Positions 35,111 through 43,334 are shown, counted from the stretch's first letter. The stretch is DNA of 64,000 bases from Chitinophaga pinensis (GCA_945901065.1 CAMDKI010000007.1:1-64000), one strand, 5' to 3'. Made by a program: numbers and translations. Notes: generated by a model not told the origin, from the sequence alone.

Positions 35111-35425
35111 TTACATACCCAGACCAGGGAAACCCGGTAGCATGTCTTTGCCCATAGCGGTACTTTCTGCTTCGGCTACTTTCTCGGCTTGCTCTAGTGC
35201 GCGGTTTACGGCCACGGTTACCAAATCTTCAATGGCTTCGGTGTCGTTGTCTTTAATCAGTTCGGGAGATATCTGAAGGTTTACCAGTTTGCGGTTTCCG
35301 GTTACGGTGGCTTTTACCAAGCCGCTGCCAGCTTCGCCAATAACGGTAATGGTATCCAAGCGCTTTTTCATGTCTTCCATACGCTGCTGCATCTCGCCCA
35401 GCTTACCCATTAAATCTCCGAACAT
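35111..35425 (-). CDS. YbaB/EbfC family nucleoid-associated protein
   Basis: 104 residues from ATG 35425 (MFGDLMGKLGEMQQRMEDMK); the ORF from 35521 adds residues that overlap the promoter. It forms a helical dimer that binds DNA without strong sequence preference. The conserved core is VTGNRKLVNLQISPELI. The family is usually encoded with dnaX and recR, which are not here. Confidence 0.9.
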   Translation of the reverse strand: MFGDLMGKLGEMQQRMEDMKKRLDTITVIGEAGSGLVKATVTGNRKLVNLQISPELIKDNDTEAIEDLVTVAVNRALEQAEKVAEAESTAMGKDMLPGFPGLGM

Positions 35426-35442
35426 AGTTAATCGTTTTGCTG

Positions 35443-35450
35443 CAAATATA
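35443..35450 (-). promoter_or_regulatory. -7 box TATATTTG for ybaB
   Basis: Perfect TAnnTTTG on the minus strand, 17 nt before the ybaB ATG at 35425. It supports this start over upstream in-frame codons. Confidence 0.5.
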
Positions 35451-35541
35451 GCAAAACAAGCACCGATTAATAGGTTGTTGGCCATTAATTGAAACATGAA
35501 TAATAACCCAAATCCTATCATGGTAAGCGGGTCGTTTTATT

Positions 35542-35549
35542 TATCTTTG
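35542..35549 (+). promoter_or_regulatory. -7 box TATCTTTG, leaderless spacing
   Basis: Perfect TAnnTTTG match followed by CCCC and ATG 35554. The 4-nt gap predicts a leaderless mRNA. Confidence 0.5.
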
Positions 35550-35553
35550 CCCC

Positions 35554-36105
35554 ATGAAATTGAGCCTGCCTTTTATAGGCATTATTTTTTTATCCATTTT
35601 TTTGACTTTTTGCGGCAGCAATCGCAAGGCAGAGGGCTCGTTTACCGAAGAGGAGTTGAGTTGGTTGGTATATAAAAACGGCGACAACATTCTGTTTCAA
35701 AACCCTGACTCCGTTGGCGACGAGGTAACCTTGTTTATTTCGGGCCAGAAAGACCCTGCCCAATTGCGAAACTATTATCCTATAGAAGCTGAAGTGACCG
35801 TTGGTAATCCTGAAATAGGCGAATACTTTAAGGTGTACCTATTAAAGGATGAGTTGGAATTTAAACGATACCTGAAATTTGGCGAAGTATACCGTGCCTT
35901 CGATTTAGTAGAGCCGTTGGCTGAGTATAAGGTAGGCGACATTATTTACAAGGATGTATACATTTTTAAAGAGGATAGTACCAGCACCGAAAGCAAAATT
36001 AGTGAAGTATATTTTGCAAAGGGATATGGAGTGGTGCAATACAACACCAGAGAGGGGGGTAGTTTTCAGCTCCTGAACAACCAAACAATAGATACTAAAA
36101 AGTAA
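35554..36105 (+). CDS. Lipoprotein of unknown function
   Basis: 183 residues. The signal peptide ends in the lipobox LTFC. The mature part is mostly beta-strand in pattern with many charged residues. It contains a repeated theme of tyrosine-rich strands (EYFKVYLLKDELEFKRYL, GDIIYKDVYIFKED). I recognise no family. Its stop shares bases with the start of the next gene (TAATG), so it is translated together with the RmlD-like reductase. Confidence 0.65.
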   Translation: MKLSLPFIGIIFLSIFLTFCGSNRKAEGSFTEEELSWLVYKNGDNILFQNPDSVGDEVTLFISGQKDPAQLRNYYPIEAEVTVGNPEIGEYFKVYLLKDELEFKRYLKFGEVYRAFDLVEPLAEYKVGDIIYKDVYIFKEDSTSTESKISEVYFAKGYGVVQYNTREGGSFQLLNNQTIDTKK

Positions 36106-36998
36106 TGAAAGCCTCACCAAAGCCACGTTTGTTGCTTACAGGTGCCAGCGGCTTTTTAGGCCATAACATTATTCAGCAGGCCCAGCAGCATTATCAAATA
36201 ATAGGCATCGCACAAAAGCATACCGTAAACTTATCTGGTTTGCAGTTGGTACAAATGGACATTACCGACCATATTGCCCTGCGCAACATAGTGCGCGAAG
36301 TGCAGGCCGATGCCATAATACACACCGCTGCAATTGGCGACATAAATAGGTGTGAGCAATTTCCCGCGGAAACAGAGATATTGAACGTAAGCACTAGCAT
36401 ATACTTGGCTAAACTAGCTGCTGAGATGCAGATACCATACGTTTTCACCTCTACCGATTTGGTGTTTGATGGAGAAAAAGGTGGGTACCATGAGACCGAT
36501 GCCGTAAACCCCATAAACCACTACGGTGAGCAAAAAGTAAAGGCCGAAGAGGGTGTTAGAGTAGCCTATCCGCAAGCGGCTATTTGCCGCATGCCGCTTA
36601 TGTTTGGGGTAGGTGGGGAAGGGTCAAAAAACTTCTTTTTACCCCTTTTGCAAAAGATAAGGGCCAATGACGAAATAGGCCTATTTACCGATGAATATCG
36701 TTCGGCTTTAGGAGCCATCTCAGCCGCCAAAGGTTTGTTGAAGGCAGTTTCCGCATTTAATGGAACGTATCATTTGGGCGGACCCGACAAAACCAACCGG
36801 TATACCTTAGGTAAACTAATGGCCCAAGCGGCTGGTGTAACCCAGCCCAACATTAAGGCTATACTGCAAGCCGATGTGCCCATGCCCGCACCAAGGCCCA
36901 AAGATGTAACCTTGGATAGTAGCAAGGCCATAGCAGCAGGCTTTGTACCTATGCAAAACCAAGCTGAAATTGAGCTTATATTGCGCAGCGGCATATAA
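36105..36998 (+). CDS. RmlD-like NAD(P)-dependent sugar-nucleotide reductase
   Basis: 297 residues, extended SDR fold. The cofactor motif GASGFLG is at 11-17, the active-site tyrosine and lysine are in YGEQKVKAE (about 141-149), and STDLVFDGEKGGYHETD matches RmlD proteins. RmlD reduces dTDP-4-dehydrorhamnose; other rml genes are not nearby, so the substrate may differ. It overlaps the preceding lipoprotein gene by the TAATG junction. A link to envelope polysaccharide synthesis is plausible but not shown. Confidence 0.82.
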   Translation: MKASPKPRLLLTGASGFLGHNIIQQAQQHYQIIGIAQKHTVNLSGLQLVQMDITDHIALRNIVREVQADAIIHTAAIGDINRCEQFPAETEILNVSTSIYLAKLAAEMQIPYVFTSTDLVFDGEKGGYHETDAVNPINHYGEQKVKAEEGVRVAYPQAAICRMPLMFGVGGEGSKNFFLPLLQKIRANDEIGLFTDEYRSALGAISAAKGLLKAVSAFNGTYHLGGPDKTNRYTLGKLMAQAAGVTQPNIKAILQADVPMPAPRPKDVTLDSSKAIAAGFVPMQNQAEIELILRSGI

Positions 36999-37073
36999 CT
37001 TTCTTTAACAAGAATTTACAAAACCATAAGCTAATTGAACATTTTTAAGACCACTGAAGTTAACTCAATGCGC

Positions 37074-37081
37074 TATATTTG
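37074..37081 (+). promoter_or_regulatory. -7 box TATATTTG for superoxide dismutase gene
   Basis: Perfect TAnnTTTG match 42 nt before the ATG at 37124. No -33 TTG stands at 19-20 nt. The leader of about 35 nt is longer than in the leaderless cases of this window. Confidence 0.5.
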
Positions 37082-37123
37082 AAACCTGATTCAATTCTGT
37101 TTACTTACAAAAAACCTAATACT

Positions 37124-37729
37124 ATGGCTTTTACATTACCAGATTTACCATACGCTTTTAATGCCCTTGAGCCTCATATTGATGCTCGTACCATGGAAAT
37201 TCACCACGGAAAGCACCATGCGGCATACACCACCAACTTAAACAAAGCGTTGGAAGGAACTGCCGATGCCGATAAGACTATCGAAGAAATTCTTGCCAAT
37301 ATTTCTAAGTTTGGGGCGGCCGTTCGCAACAATGGCGGTGGCTTTTACAACCACAATTTGTTTTGGACCGTTATGGCCCCAAATGCTGGCGGAGCCCCAA
37401 CAGGCGCGCTTGCCGAAGCTATTAATCAAGCTTTTGGCTCATTCGATAAGTTCAAAGAAGAGTTTGCTGCAGCAGCGGCTACCCGCTTTGGCTCAGGTTG
37501 GGCTTGGCTTATAGTTGCTGATGGAAAATTAAAGATAACGAGCACCCCAAACCAAGATAATCCTTTGATGGATATTGCTGAGGTAAAAGGTACCCCAGTG
37601 CTAGGTTTGGATGTGTGGGAGCACGCCTATTACCTTAACTATCAAAACCGCCGCCCCGATTACGTAGGTGCGTTCTGGAACGTGGTTAATTGGAAACAAG
37701 TAGCGGCATATTACGAGGCTACCTTGTAA
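37124..37729 (+). CDS. Superoxide dismutase, Fe/Mn family
   Basis: 201 residues from ATG 37124 ([20 protein letters not shown]); the ORF from 37079 starts in the promoter. It converts superoxide to peroxide and oxygen. The metal ligands are visible: histidine in [12 protein letters not shown], histidine in [11 protein letters not shown], and Asp/His in [13 protein letters not shown]. The GGG before the second ligand is more common in manganese or cambialistic enzymes, so metal choice remains open. There is no signal peptide, so it is cytoplasmic. It ends in a strong shared terminator. Confidence 0.95.
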   Translation: MAFTLPDLPYAFNALEPHIDARTMEIHHGKHHAAYTTNLNKALEGTADADKTIEEILANISKFGAAVRNNGGGFYNHNLFWTVMAPNAGGAPTGALAEAINQAFGSFDKFKEEFAAAAATRFGSGWAWLIVADGKLKITSTPNQDNPLMDIAEVKGTPVLGLDVWEHAYYLNYQNRRPDYVGAFWNVVNWKQVAAYYEATL

Positions 37730-37740
37730 GCAATTAATGT

Positions 37741-37788
37741 AAAAAACGAAGGCCCGATTTGGTATTCCAAATCGGGCCTTCGTTTTTT
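37741..37788. terminator. Bidirectional intrinsic terminator
   Basis: A perfect 22-bp inverted repeat (37741-37762 and 37767-37788) with loop TATT. The inner part is GC-rich (GAAGGCCCGATTTGG) and the outer six bases are A on the left and T on the right, so it works in both directions. It serves the superoxide dismutase gene and the convergent DUF4836-like gene. Confidence 0.93.
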
Positions 37789-37805
37789 ATAATGAGCGGT
37801 TGTGT

Positions 37806-39524
37806 TTATTTCGATTCGCTCATATCATAGGCTATATTGCCAAATTGCTCAATAAGGGTATAAAGGCTATTGTGGCCGTTTGGTTTTAGTTTAACCGAAA
37901 CCACTGCAGTGTAATTTTCCTTGTTGTACATTTCAATTTTGTCGAAAATGCCAAACAGTTTCTTAGCCGCTGCCGTCTCTTCAGTATCGTCGCTTTCGTC
38001 AATAACATCTTGCACCGCTTTAGGGTATTGGGTCATATCTAGGTTGGCATAAACATACACACCGTGGCTTGCAGCGCCTTTGGCCATTGCACAATCGTTG
38101 TTGCCTTTGTAAGTGCCGCCAACTATTGCTTCAATGCTGGCTTTATCATTGCCTACTACCAGCATTTTGTCTTTAATAGTGGTGTAAATTTCATAATCGC
38201 CCAAGCTGGTAGTGGTGAGCTTGTCTACTTTTGGTTTGTCGTCGCCCAACATCAAGCCCAAAAAGCCAAACGACTCGTCATTCACGGTAGTGGCTGCCAA
38301 AAATATGGGGGTAGTTACACTTTTGGTATAGGTAGTATCTTGGTATTCTACATCCCAATCAAACTCATAATCGTCGGCACTGGCATATAGGTTGTCGTCT
38401 TCCGCAACCTTCGATACTGGTACCTGTTCGGTTACGGTCTTTTCAGTAACCCTTACGTCGGCCAAAGTAATCAACAAATCGCCATCGAAAGGAGCGGTAA
38501 ACTGCTGCGCAGCGGCAACATATTGCTTCATTGTTTCGTTGGTTTTGTCGTCAAATGCTGGGTTGTCGCTCATCAACTTCAAGTAGTTTTTCAAGTTCAA
38601 CGACATTGAAACAACGCCCAAATCGGTGCTCTTAATCAAATCCGACATTTTAGAGGGTACGCCCGCGCGCAAAATCTCATCGCTGTACATTTTTTGCAAA
38701 TCGCTAGGCAAATCGGTTATATACTCGGTATATATCTCATCATCGTTGAAGGTAACGTGAAACTGAAAGCTCGAGCCTTTCAATTTCTCCATTTGCTCAT
38801 TGTAGTTTTTTAAAGTTGGATCGTCGGCCAAATCTGGCGAAAACTCTTTAGCGGCATCCATTATGGTGGCTATTACATCCATGCTTATCCAACCACTTAT
38901 ATCCTGGCTCTTTTTGTAGTAAGATTTAAAGCCGGGCATGTCAACCACCGAGCCGCCATCTTCTTTCTCAGCAAAAATGCTTGCAAACACCTTGGTAGGG
39001 TCGTTAAGCGAATCTTTGCTTATAGCCGGTAAAACAATCAACGTTCCTTCGCTCCAGCCAAAACTGGCTTCCGGCGTTTTTAGATAGTTGTATCCGGTAG
39101 CGGTTTCAATGGCATATCCGTTTTCTTCGGCCTTCAATACCTTGGTTATAAAGGTTTTAAACTTATCAGCATCTCCTAAGGCTATGCTAAGGCCCACATT
39201 GGGATCCTCACCAGCGCCTTTGTAGGTTACAAAAAGATAAACCGGTTCTAGAAAGTTGATGCCATAGTTCAACGGGTTTTTCATAAACTCGTCGGTTTGT
39301 TTGGCGGTTTCGGCATCCTTTTCGCCCATTTTAGCCTGCAGCTTCTTGTAGAACTCGGCATTCTGGAGTTGGTCCAAATCGCCTTTGGCGGCCATACCTG
39401 CTAGGTCAAAACTTACCACAGCCACAGTTTCTTTGGGCAGGGTTTTCAAGTGATCAGGATATCCGCACGATGCCATCAATATAGCGCAAACAGCAATGGT
39501 TAAAAAGTAGCGTAATGTTTTCAT
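37806..39524 (-). CDS. DUF4836-like lipoprotein
   Basis: 572 residues from ATG 39524; the ORF from 39566 adds residues before a clear lipoprotein signal (MKTLRYFLTIAVCAILMASC). The phrases LPKETVAVVSFDLAGMAAKGD near the N-terminus and NPLNYGINFLEPVYLFVTYK match the DUF4836 family of Bacteroidota surface or periplasmic lipoproteins, which has no established function. A long acidic low-complexity segment (ASADDYEFDWDVEYQDTTY) interrupts the middle. It is monocistronic, with a -7 box 40 nt upstream, and shares its terminator with the superoxide dismutase gene. Confidence 0.8.
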   Translation of the reverse strand: MKTLRYFLTIAVCAILMASCGYPDHLKTLPKETVAVVSFDLAGMAAKGDLDQLQNAEFYKKLQAKMGEKDAETAKQTDEFMKNPLNYGINFLEPVYLFVTYKGAGEDPNVGLSIALGDADKFKTFITKVLKAEENGYAIETATGYNYLKTPEASFGWSEGTLIVLPAISKDSLNDPTKVFASIFAEKEDGGSVVDMPGFKSYYKKSQDISGWISMDVIATIMDAAKEFSPDLADDPTLKNYNEQMEKLKGSSFQFHVTFNDDEIYTEYITDLPSDLQKMYSDEILRAGVPSKMSDLIKSTDLGVVSMSLNLKNYLKLMSDNPAFDDKTNETMKQYVAAAQQFTAPFDGDLLITLADVRVTEKTVTEQVPVSKVAEDDNLYASADDYEFDWDVEYQDTTYTKSVTTPIFLAATTVNDESFGFLGLMLGDDKPKVDKLTTTSLGDYEIYTTIKDKMLVVGNDKASIEAIVGGTYKGNNDCAMAKGAASHGVYVYANLDMTQYPKAVQDVIDESDDTEETAAAKKLFGIFDKIEMYNKENYTAVVSVKLKPNGHNSLYTLIEQFGNIAYDMSESK

Positions 39525-39563
39525 TTTCAATCCCTTTGGGTGTTTTTGAGTTTTTACAGATTG

Positions 39564-39571
39564 CAAAAATA
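39564..39571 (-). promoter_or_regulatory. -7 box TATTTTTG for DUF4836-like gene
   Basis: Perfect TAnnTTTG on the minus strand, 39 nt before the ATG at 39524. Confidence 0.4.
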
Positions 39572-39674
39572 ATATTATTTATGGCGTTTTAGCCATTGCA
39601 TAATCAAAATCTTACACATTATTACCTGCATCCTTATCAGGATGTGCCTAAGTTGCTGATAGATATAGAACTTG

Positions 39675-40628
39675 TTACTTTACCGTAACACCATAAGTAC
39701 CTGTAAAGCTTTCGCCAGGCTTTAGGGTAATGAGGCCCATGCCATTGTTAAACGCATCGGGGGCGCAGGTCATAGGCTCAATGGCTATCGATTGGCGGTC
39801 TTCGGGTATGTACAATTGGAAGTAATTGTATTTTTCTTTCCCAATTTCTTGCCATAGGGTAATTTGGAAATTACGGTCGGCATCGTACAGCTGCACGTAG
39901 GCAGTGTCTTCGCGGGCGTTTACTTTTATCGCAAATGGCGTATCAAATTCTGTTTTGCCTATGGTTTCCAGCTCAGTAAATCGGGTGTAGGGCTTGCGTT
40001 TTCCGGTCGGTATCAGGTTTTCGTCTACTTCAAGTTCTTCGCAGTCGGGCAAAATAAGCTGAAGCCTATCAACCAAAGTACCGGTTTTAAAGTATGGATG
40101 CCAGCCATCGCCTACCGGCATAGGCTCAAGGCCGATATTTTTAATGGTAGTTACGCACTCAAACCCATCCTCCGAAAGCGCATAGATAATGTTCATGCGG
40201 AAAGGGAACGGATAGCCATCGTGCTTACCATTGTGGGTATATTCAAACTCAACATTGCCTTCGGTGCTACTTTCTGAGTGGCTGATAAGGTCGAATGGCT
40301 TGTTGAACATAAAACCATGCAACGAGTTTTTCTTGTTTGATTCGTTTCTGGGCAGCACGTAATCTTTGCCATTGAAACTATACTTGCCATCTTTTATTCG
40401 GTTCGGAAACGGCGCAAGCTTGGCTCCTTTGAACCACTGCTTTTTCGACATGTCCTTACTATCGTTGGTGCCACGCAACAAAGGAATATTTTTCTTATTG
40501 GCTTGCAGCACCAATTCGTTGGTGTTGGTGCCATAGTCGTGTATTATGGTCACGTACTCACCCGATAGAACGTTGTTTATCTCTAACTGTGTAAGGTTCC
40601 CAAAAGAATCTTCCTGAATTTTGAACAT
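39675..40628 (-). CDS. Aldose 1-epimerase (galactose mutarotase) family protein
   Basis: 317 residues. The galactose mutarotase fold is recognisable from PFPNRIKDGKYSFNGKDY, NKKNSLHGFMFNKPF and GDGWHPYF, which bring the conserved arginine and the two histidines of the active site, and from the glutamate-bearing C-terminal region AIEPMTCAPDAFNNG. It interconverts sugar anomers; the exact sugar is unknown. A -7-like TATCTTAC ends 4 nt before the ATG. It is the last chromosomal gene before the phage-like module, which is transcribed away from it. Confidence 0.88.
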   Translation of the reverse strand: MFKIQEDSFGNLTQLEINNVLSGEYVTIIHDYGTNTNELVLQANKKNIPLLRGTNDSKDMSKKQWFKGAKLAPFPNRIKDGKYSFNGKDYVLPRNESNKKNSLHGFMFNKPFDLISHSESSTEGNVEFEYTHNGKHDGYPFPFRMNIIYALSEDGFECVTTIKNIGLEPMPVGDGWHPYFKTGTLVDRLQLILPDCEELEVDENLIPTGKRKPYTRFTELETIGKTEFDTPFAIKVNAREDTAYVQLYDADRNFQITLWQEIGKEKYNYFQLYIPEDRQSIAIEPMTCAPDAFNNGMGLITLKPGESFTGTYGVTVK

Positions 40629-40798
40629 GGCGGTAAGATATGAAAAAAGTTATTTCCCCGAAAAAAAGAAGCAGTAAAATCACTTTTACCTCATCAATTA
40701 CGGGCGCAATAATAACACGACTGCACTGAACGGTCAAATATTCCTCTGTTTTTTCTTGGGTAAATAGTACGGATAAATTTTGATAAAAATTTAATTAC

Positions 40799-40819
40799 CT
40801 GCAAATCAATAATTTGCAG
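40799..40819. repeat. 8-bp inverted repeat upstream of phage module promoter
   Basis: CTGCAAAT and ATTTGCAG flank CAATA. It lies 40 nt upstream of the -33 element of the module promoter and could be an operator. Otherwise the 300-nt gap 40629-40928 is AT-rich without features. Confidence 0.35.
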
Positions 40820-40858
40820 TTTAATACATAAACATTGCTTATTTTTTAGTCAAAATTG

Positions 40859-40890
40859 TTTGCGTAAAATAAAATACACTTATATCTTAG
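40859..40890 (+). promoter_or_regulatory. Promoter of the phage-like module
   Basis: TTTG at 40859-40862, a 20-nt spacer, and TATCTTAG at 40883-40890 (seven of eight fits to TAnnTTTG allowing the two free bases). This is the best two-element promoter in the window by spacing. The predicted start is near 40896, about 33 nt before the ATG at 40929. Confidence 0.55.
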
Positions 40891-40928
40891 CATTGTTCGG
40901 TTTATAATTGAACCGACCAGTATAAAAG

Positions 40929-41564
40929 ATGATAGACGTAACTAAAATATCCATTGCCCAATTCATTGATTATTGCAAGCTATTAGAAACCCTTCAGCCA
41001 GAGTTAGATAAGCGTTTTGATGATAAGGCGAAAATTACTGGACTCGATTTATTTACCCGTTATCCAGAATATGTAGGGGCGGTTGTAAAATTTTGGACCG
41101 GATGGGATACCGTAAAAGACAAAGACCCCGATTTGGTGCTGGGCATATTTGCCGTGGCCGATAAACTTACCGTGCTACCCGAGCCAAGAGAATTGAAGGC
41201 ATTTGAGCACGAAGGCGCATTTTACCATGCTCCTGCCGATTTGCAATTGTTGAACAAACTGGCTCCCATGGGCAAAGCTACCTTTGGGCAAGCATTAGAG
41301 GCATTGCAAATTGAGCAGTTGATGCACGGCAAGTACGAAATGATACCTTATGTATTGGCTACCCTGTTTTTGAAAGAAGGCGAAACCCTAGATGATATTG
41401 ATATAAGCGAGCGGGCTGCTACCATGGGCAGGTTGCCGCTTACCCAAGCCATGAATGCCTATTTTTTTTTAGCTCGTTCCGCGAGTACTTGGTTAAAACG
41501 TATCAACCGCTATTTAGAGGCGAAAGTAATGCCCAAGCCAGCAAAGCCGGAGTTGGTGCACTGA
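40929..41564 (+). CDS. Phage protein, probable tail assembly chaperone (zero-frame product)
   Basis: 211 residues, helical, without cysteine-rich or membrane features. The phrases ALQIEQLMHGKYEMIPYVLA and DIDISERAATMGRLPLTQAM resemble tail assembly chaperone-like proteins of Bacteroidota phages; the call is by general pattern only. At 41462-41470 a run of nine T lies in the sequence TAT TTT TTT TTA. A -1 slip there joins the first 180 codons to the next frame and gives a longer protein, as in lambda G/GT. The zero-frame tail after the slip (LARSASTWLKRINRYL...) would then be specific to the short form. It is the first gene of the module, 30-40 nt after the predicted transcript start. Confidence 0.6.
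   Translation: MIDVTKISIAQFIDYCKLLETLQPELDKRFDDKAKITGLDLFTRYPEYVGAVVKFWTGWDTVKDKDPDLVLGIFAVADKLTVLPEPRELKAFEHEGAFYHAPADLQLLNKLAPMGKATFGQALEALQIEQLMHGKYEMIPYVLATLFLKEGETLDDIDISERAATMGRLPLTQAMNAYFFLARSASTWLKRINRYLEAKVMPKPAKPELVH
41462..41470 (+). promoter_or_regulatory. Nine-T slippery site for -1 frameshift
   Basis: The T run sits at the point where the -1 frame becomes open to 41752. After slippage the product reads NAYFFFSSFREYLVKTYQ, a continuous protein-like junction. A small stem CTCG/CGAG follows within a few bases. A homopolymer sequencing error is the alternative. Confidence 0.5.
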
Positions 41565-41752
41565 ACCAATTTGGGTGGTACAACCTACTGTATACTGCCG
41601 CTGCCGGTCAGTTATGGCAGCTAGCGCATATTAAAAACCTGAACGTACATACCGTTTTCCAGTTCCTCACGCGGCAACGTGAAGAGCAGTGCTTTAATGA
41701 GCGCTTGCAAAAAGTATATGCCGATGAGGCAAAGGCAAAACGGAGAAAATAA
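41489..41752 (+). CDS. -1 frame extension of the chaperone-like protein
   Basis: This frame is open from the slippery T run to the stop at 41750-41752, adding about 94 residues (FREYLVKTYQPLFRGE...LQKVYADEAKAKRRK) to the upstream product. The extension is basic at its end and contains WYNLLYTAAAGQLWQLAHIK, a hydrophobic helix. A separate start (TTG 41489) is possible but weak. The most likely product is the fusion 40929-41752. In siphophages the frameshifted chaperone form binds the tape measure, which fits a phage tail operon. Confidence 0.55.
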   Translation: MVKTYQPLFRGESNAQASKAGVGALNQFGWYNLLYTAAAGQLWQLAHIKNLNVHTVFQFLTRQREEQCFNERLQKVYADEAKAKRRK

Positions 41753-41848
41753 AAAATGTGAGATATGAAATGCGAAATAGCAAACCCTCAAACAACAAAC
41801 GACCAAGCCAACGCGGTTTCAAGTTTCCCATTTCATGTCTCACATTTT
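41753..41848. repeat. 20-bp inverted repeat around glycosyltransferase start
   Basis: AAAATGTGAGATATGAAATG (41753-41772) and the reverse complement with one mismatch (41829-41848) flank 56 nt. The ATG at 41765 lies in the left arm. A hairpin or a dispersed repeat pair is possible. Confidence 0.7.
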
Positions 41849-42550
41849 AATACTACCCTTCCTCGTGTGCTGTTGGCCGCTCCTATTTCCCGAAACAAGG
41901 AGTACATTCTCCGCGATTGGCTGCAGCACATTTCCGGGCTTACTTACCCGGCTTACGACATCTTTCTGGTGGACAATAGCCCCGACGAGGGTTTCCACCA
42001 GGAAGTATGGTCGTGGGGGTATAAGTGCGGCTATTGCCCACCAAAGGGTAAGCGTGCCCCGGTATTTATTGCTGAAAGCCAGAACATGCTGCGCGAGCAT
42101 TTTCTGCAAAACGATTATGATTACTACTTCAGCTTGGAGTGCGATAATTTTCCGCCATTGAATATTATTGAGCTATTGCTAAGTTATAGGGCCGATAACA
42201 TTAACGTACCCTATTTTTTGAAACAAGGCGCCCATACCACGCTGGGGGTGCAGCTATCGGTTATTAATTACCAAGGTTGGTGCGCCAACAGGGTAATGGC
42301 ACCCTCCGAGAGTATTGCGGCATTTGATGGGCGCGTGAAACGATATTTCGCCCCTTCAATTGGGTGCTCGCTATTTAGTCGGCGATTGATGCAACGCCTG
42401 CAGTTTAGGATTGATGCCAGCAACCCTATGGCCTTTAGTGACAGCTTTTGGCACATGGATAGCAACCGTATAGGTATTAAGCCCCTGGTGCACATGGGCG
42501 TGCTATGCGAGCACCGCCGTTTTACCTGGAAATATAATAAGGACCTTTAA
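41765..42550 (+). CDS. Glycosyltransferase-like protein in phage module (1)
   Basis: Up to 261 residues. The body starts at VLLAAPISRNKEYILRDWLQ and has a GT-A pattern: a nucleotide-binding strand (YDIFLVDNSPDEG) and a DxD-like metal site YYFSLECDNFPP. It resembles Anp1-type or family-2 transferases, without a membrane segment, so it should act in the cytoplasm. The first 28 residues are encoded by the inverted repeat region and may not be translated; the GTG of PRVLLAAP is an alternative start. Three further transferase-like genes follow within 3 kb. The substrate may be virion proteins or a host glycan; neither can be read from the sequence. Confidence 0.6.
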   Translation: MKCEIANPQTTNDQANAVSSFPFHVSHFNTTLPRVLLAAPISRNKEYILRDWLQHISGLTYPAYDIFLVDNSPDEGFHQEVWSWGYKCGYCPPKGKRAPVFIAESQNMLREHFLQNDYDYYFSLECDNFPPLNIIELLLSYRADNINVPYFLKQGAHTTLGVQLSVINYQGWCANRVMAPSESIAAFDGRVKRYFAPSIGCSLFSRRLMQRLQFRIDASNPMAFSDSFWHMDSNRIGIKPLVHMGVLCEHRRFTWKYNKDL

Positions 42551-42557
42551 AAATTGA

Positions 42558-42644
42558 GGTTGCGGGTTACGAGTTACTAGTTGCGAGTTGAAAACTTGCC
42601 CTTATGACTATTGAATGAAAACCCGTAACCCGCAACTCGTAACC
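42558..42644. repeat. Inverted pair of AACYCGY heptamer arrays
   Basis: The left array (42558-42589) has the heptamers in reverse orientation (GGTTGCGGGTTACGAGTT...), the right one (42620-42644) forward (AACCCGTAACCCGCAACTCG...). They can pair into an imperfect stem around a 30-nt loop. The gap between the two genes holds nothing else. Confidence 0.8.
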
Positions 42645-42660
42645 TAAAACCATTTTTACC

Positions 42661-42843
42661 ATGATTACCCTTTCCAAATTAAAGCCCCTATTGTTGGTAC
42701 TATCGGTACCCTTATTACTCATTATTGCCTTTGCCTTGGCTGCTAAAGGGGGCTGGCCACAACTCTGGAATTTCATTTTTGGCTATGGCGTAGGCGCCTT
42801 TTATGCCTGGATAAATTGGACCCAGAAAACCAGAAACGCCTAA
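42661..42843 (+). CDS. Small two-span membrane protein
   Basis: 60 residues: a basic start (MITLSKLKP), one hydrophobic helix (LLLVLSVPLLLIIAFALAA), a short GGW-containing turn, and a second weaker helix (IFGYGVGAFYAWINW) with a basic end. Size and topology fit a class II holin or a small accessory membrane protein. No family is recognised. It stands between the first transferase and a coiled-coil protein. Confidence 0.55.
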   Translation: MITLSKLKPLLLVLSVPLLLIIAFALAAKGGWPQLWNFIFGYGVGAFYAWINWTQKTRNA

Positions 42844-42850
42844 ACGCAAC

Positions 42851-43321
42851 ATGCAAAAACTTGAACTACCCCAAGCGCTGGACGATATACGGGCCAAAAT
42901 AGCTCTGCTAGACCAACGCATAAAACTGATTGCCGAAGGCATTGAGCTATATGATACACTGGCCCAGCAAGAAACCGACCCAGCGAAGAACTATAACTAC
43001 CGAGAGCAAGCCAGCAAAAAGCGTGAGGAACTGATGGTGTATACCGAGCAATGGCGCTCGCAGCAAGTGTACCTTGCCGAATTTGAGAACGACCTAAAGC
43101 AACAACAGGCGCTGCGGCAAAAGCAGCTGGCTCATTTAAAAGAGCATAAGCAGCAGGTGCTTGAAGTGGCCAAAGACCGGTTAAAAAACGGCCAATTGCC
43201 CGAGCCAGAGCGTATGCAGCTAAAAGCCTTGCGCGATCTATTTATCAGAGACCAATTTACCACCGATGAAGAGCGCCTAATGCGCTTCAGGGAATTGGTG
43301 AACCTATTGCAAAACAAGTAA
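42851..43321 (+). CDS. Coiled-coil protein of phage module
   Basis: 156 residues almost entirely helical with heptad-like spacing and high content of Q, E, K, L and A (DDIRAKIALLDQRIKLIAEG, LKQQQALRQKQLAHLKEHK). No signal peptide and no known domain. It starts 7 nt after the small membrane protein gene and precedes the second transferase by 13 nt. It could be a structural or scaffold component. Confidence 0.55.
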   Translation: MQKLELPQALDDIRAKIALLDQRIKLIAEGIELYDTLAQQETDPAKNYNYREQASKKREELMVYTEQWRSQQVYLAEFENDLKQQQALRQKQLAHLKEHKQQVLEVAKDRLKNGQLPEPERMQLKALRDLFIRDQFTTDEERLMRFRELVNLLQNK

Positions 43322-43334
43322 TTGCCCCAACCCC

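Noticed and set aside
40629..40928. Left attachment site of a prophage
   Set aside because: I compared this gap with 63167-63252 and saw no shared direct repeat and no tRNA gene.
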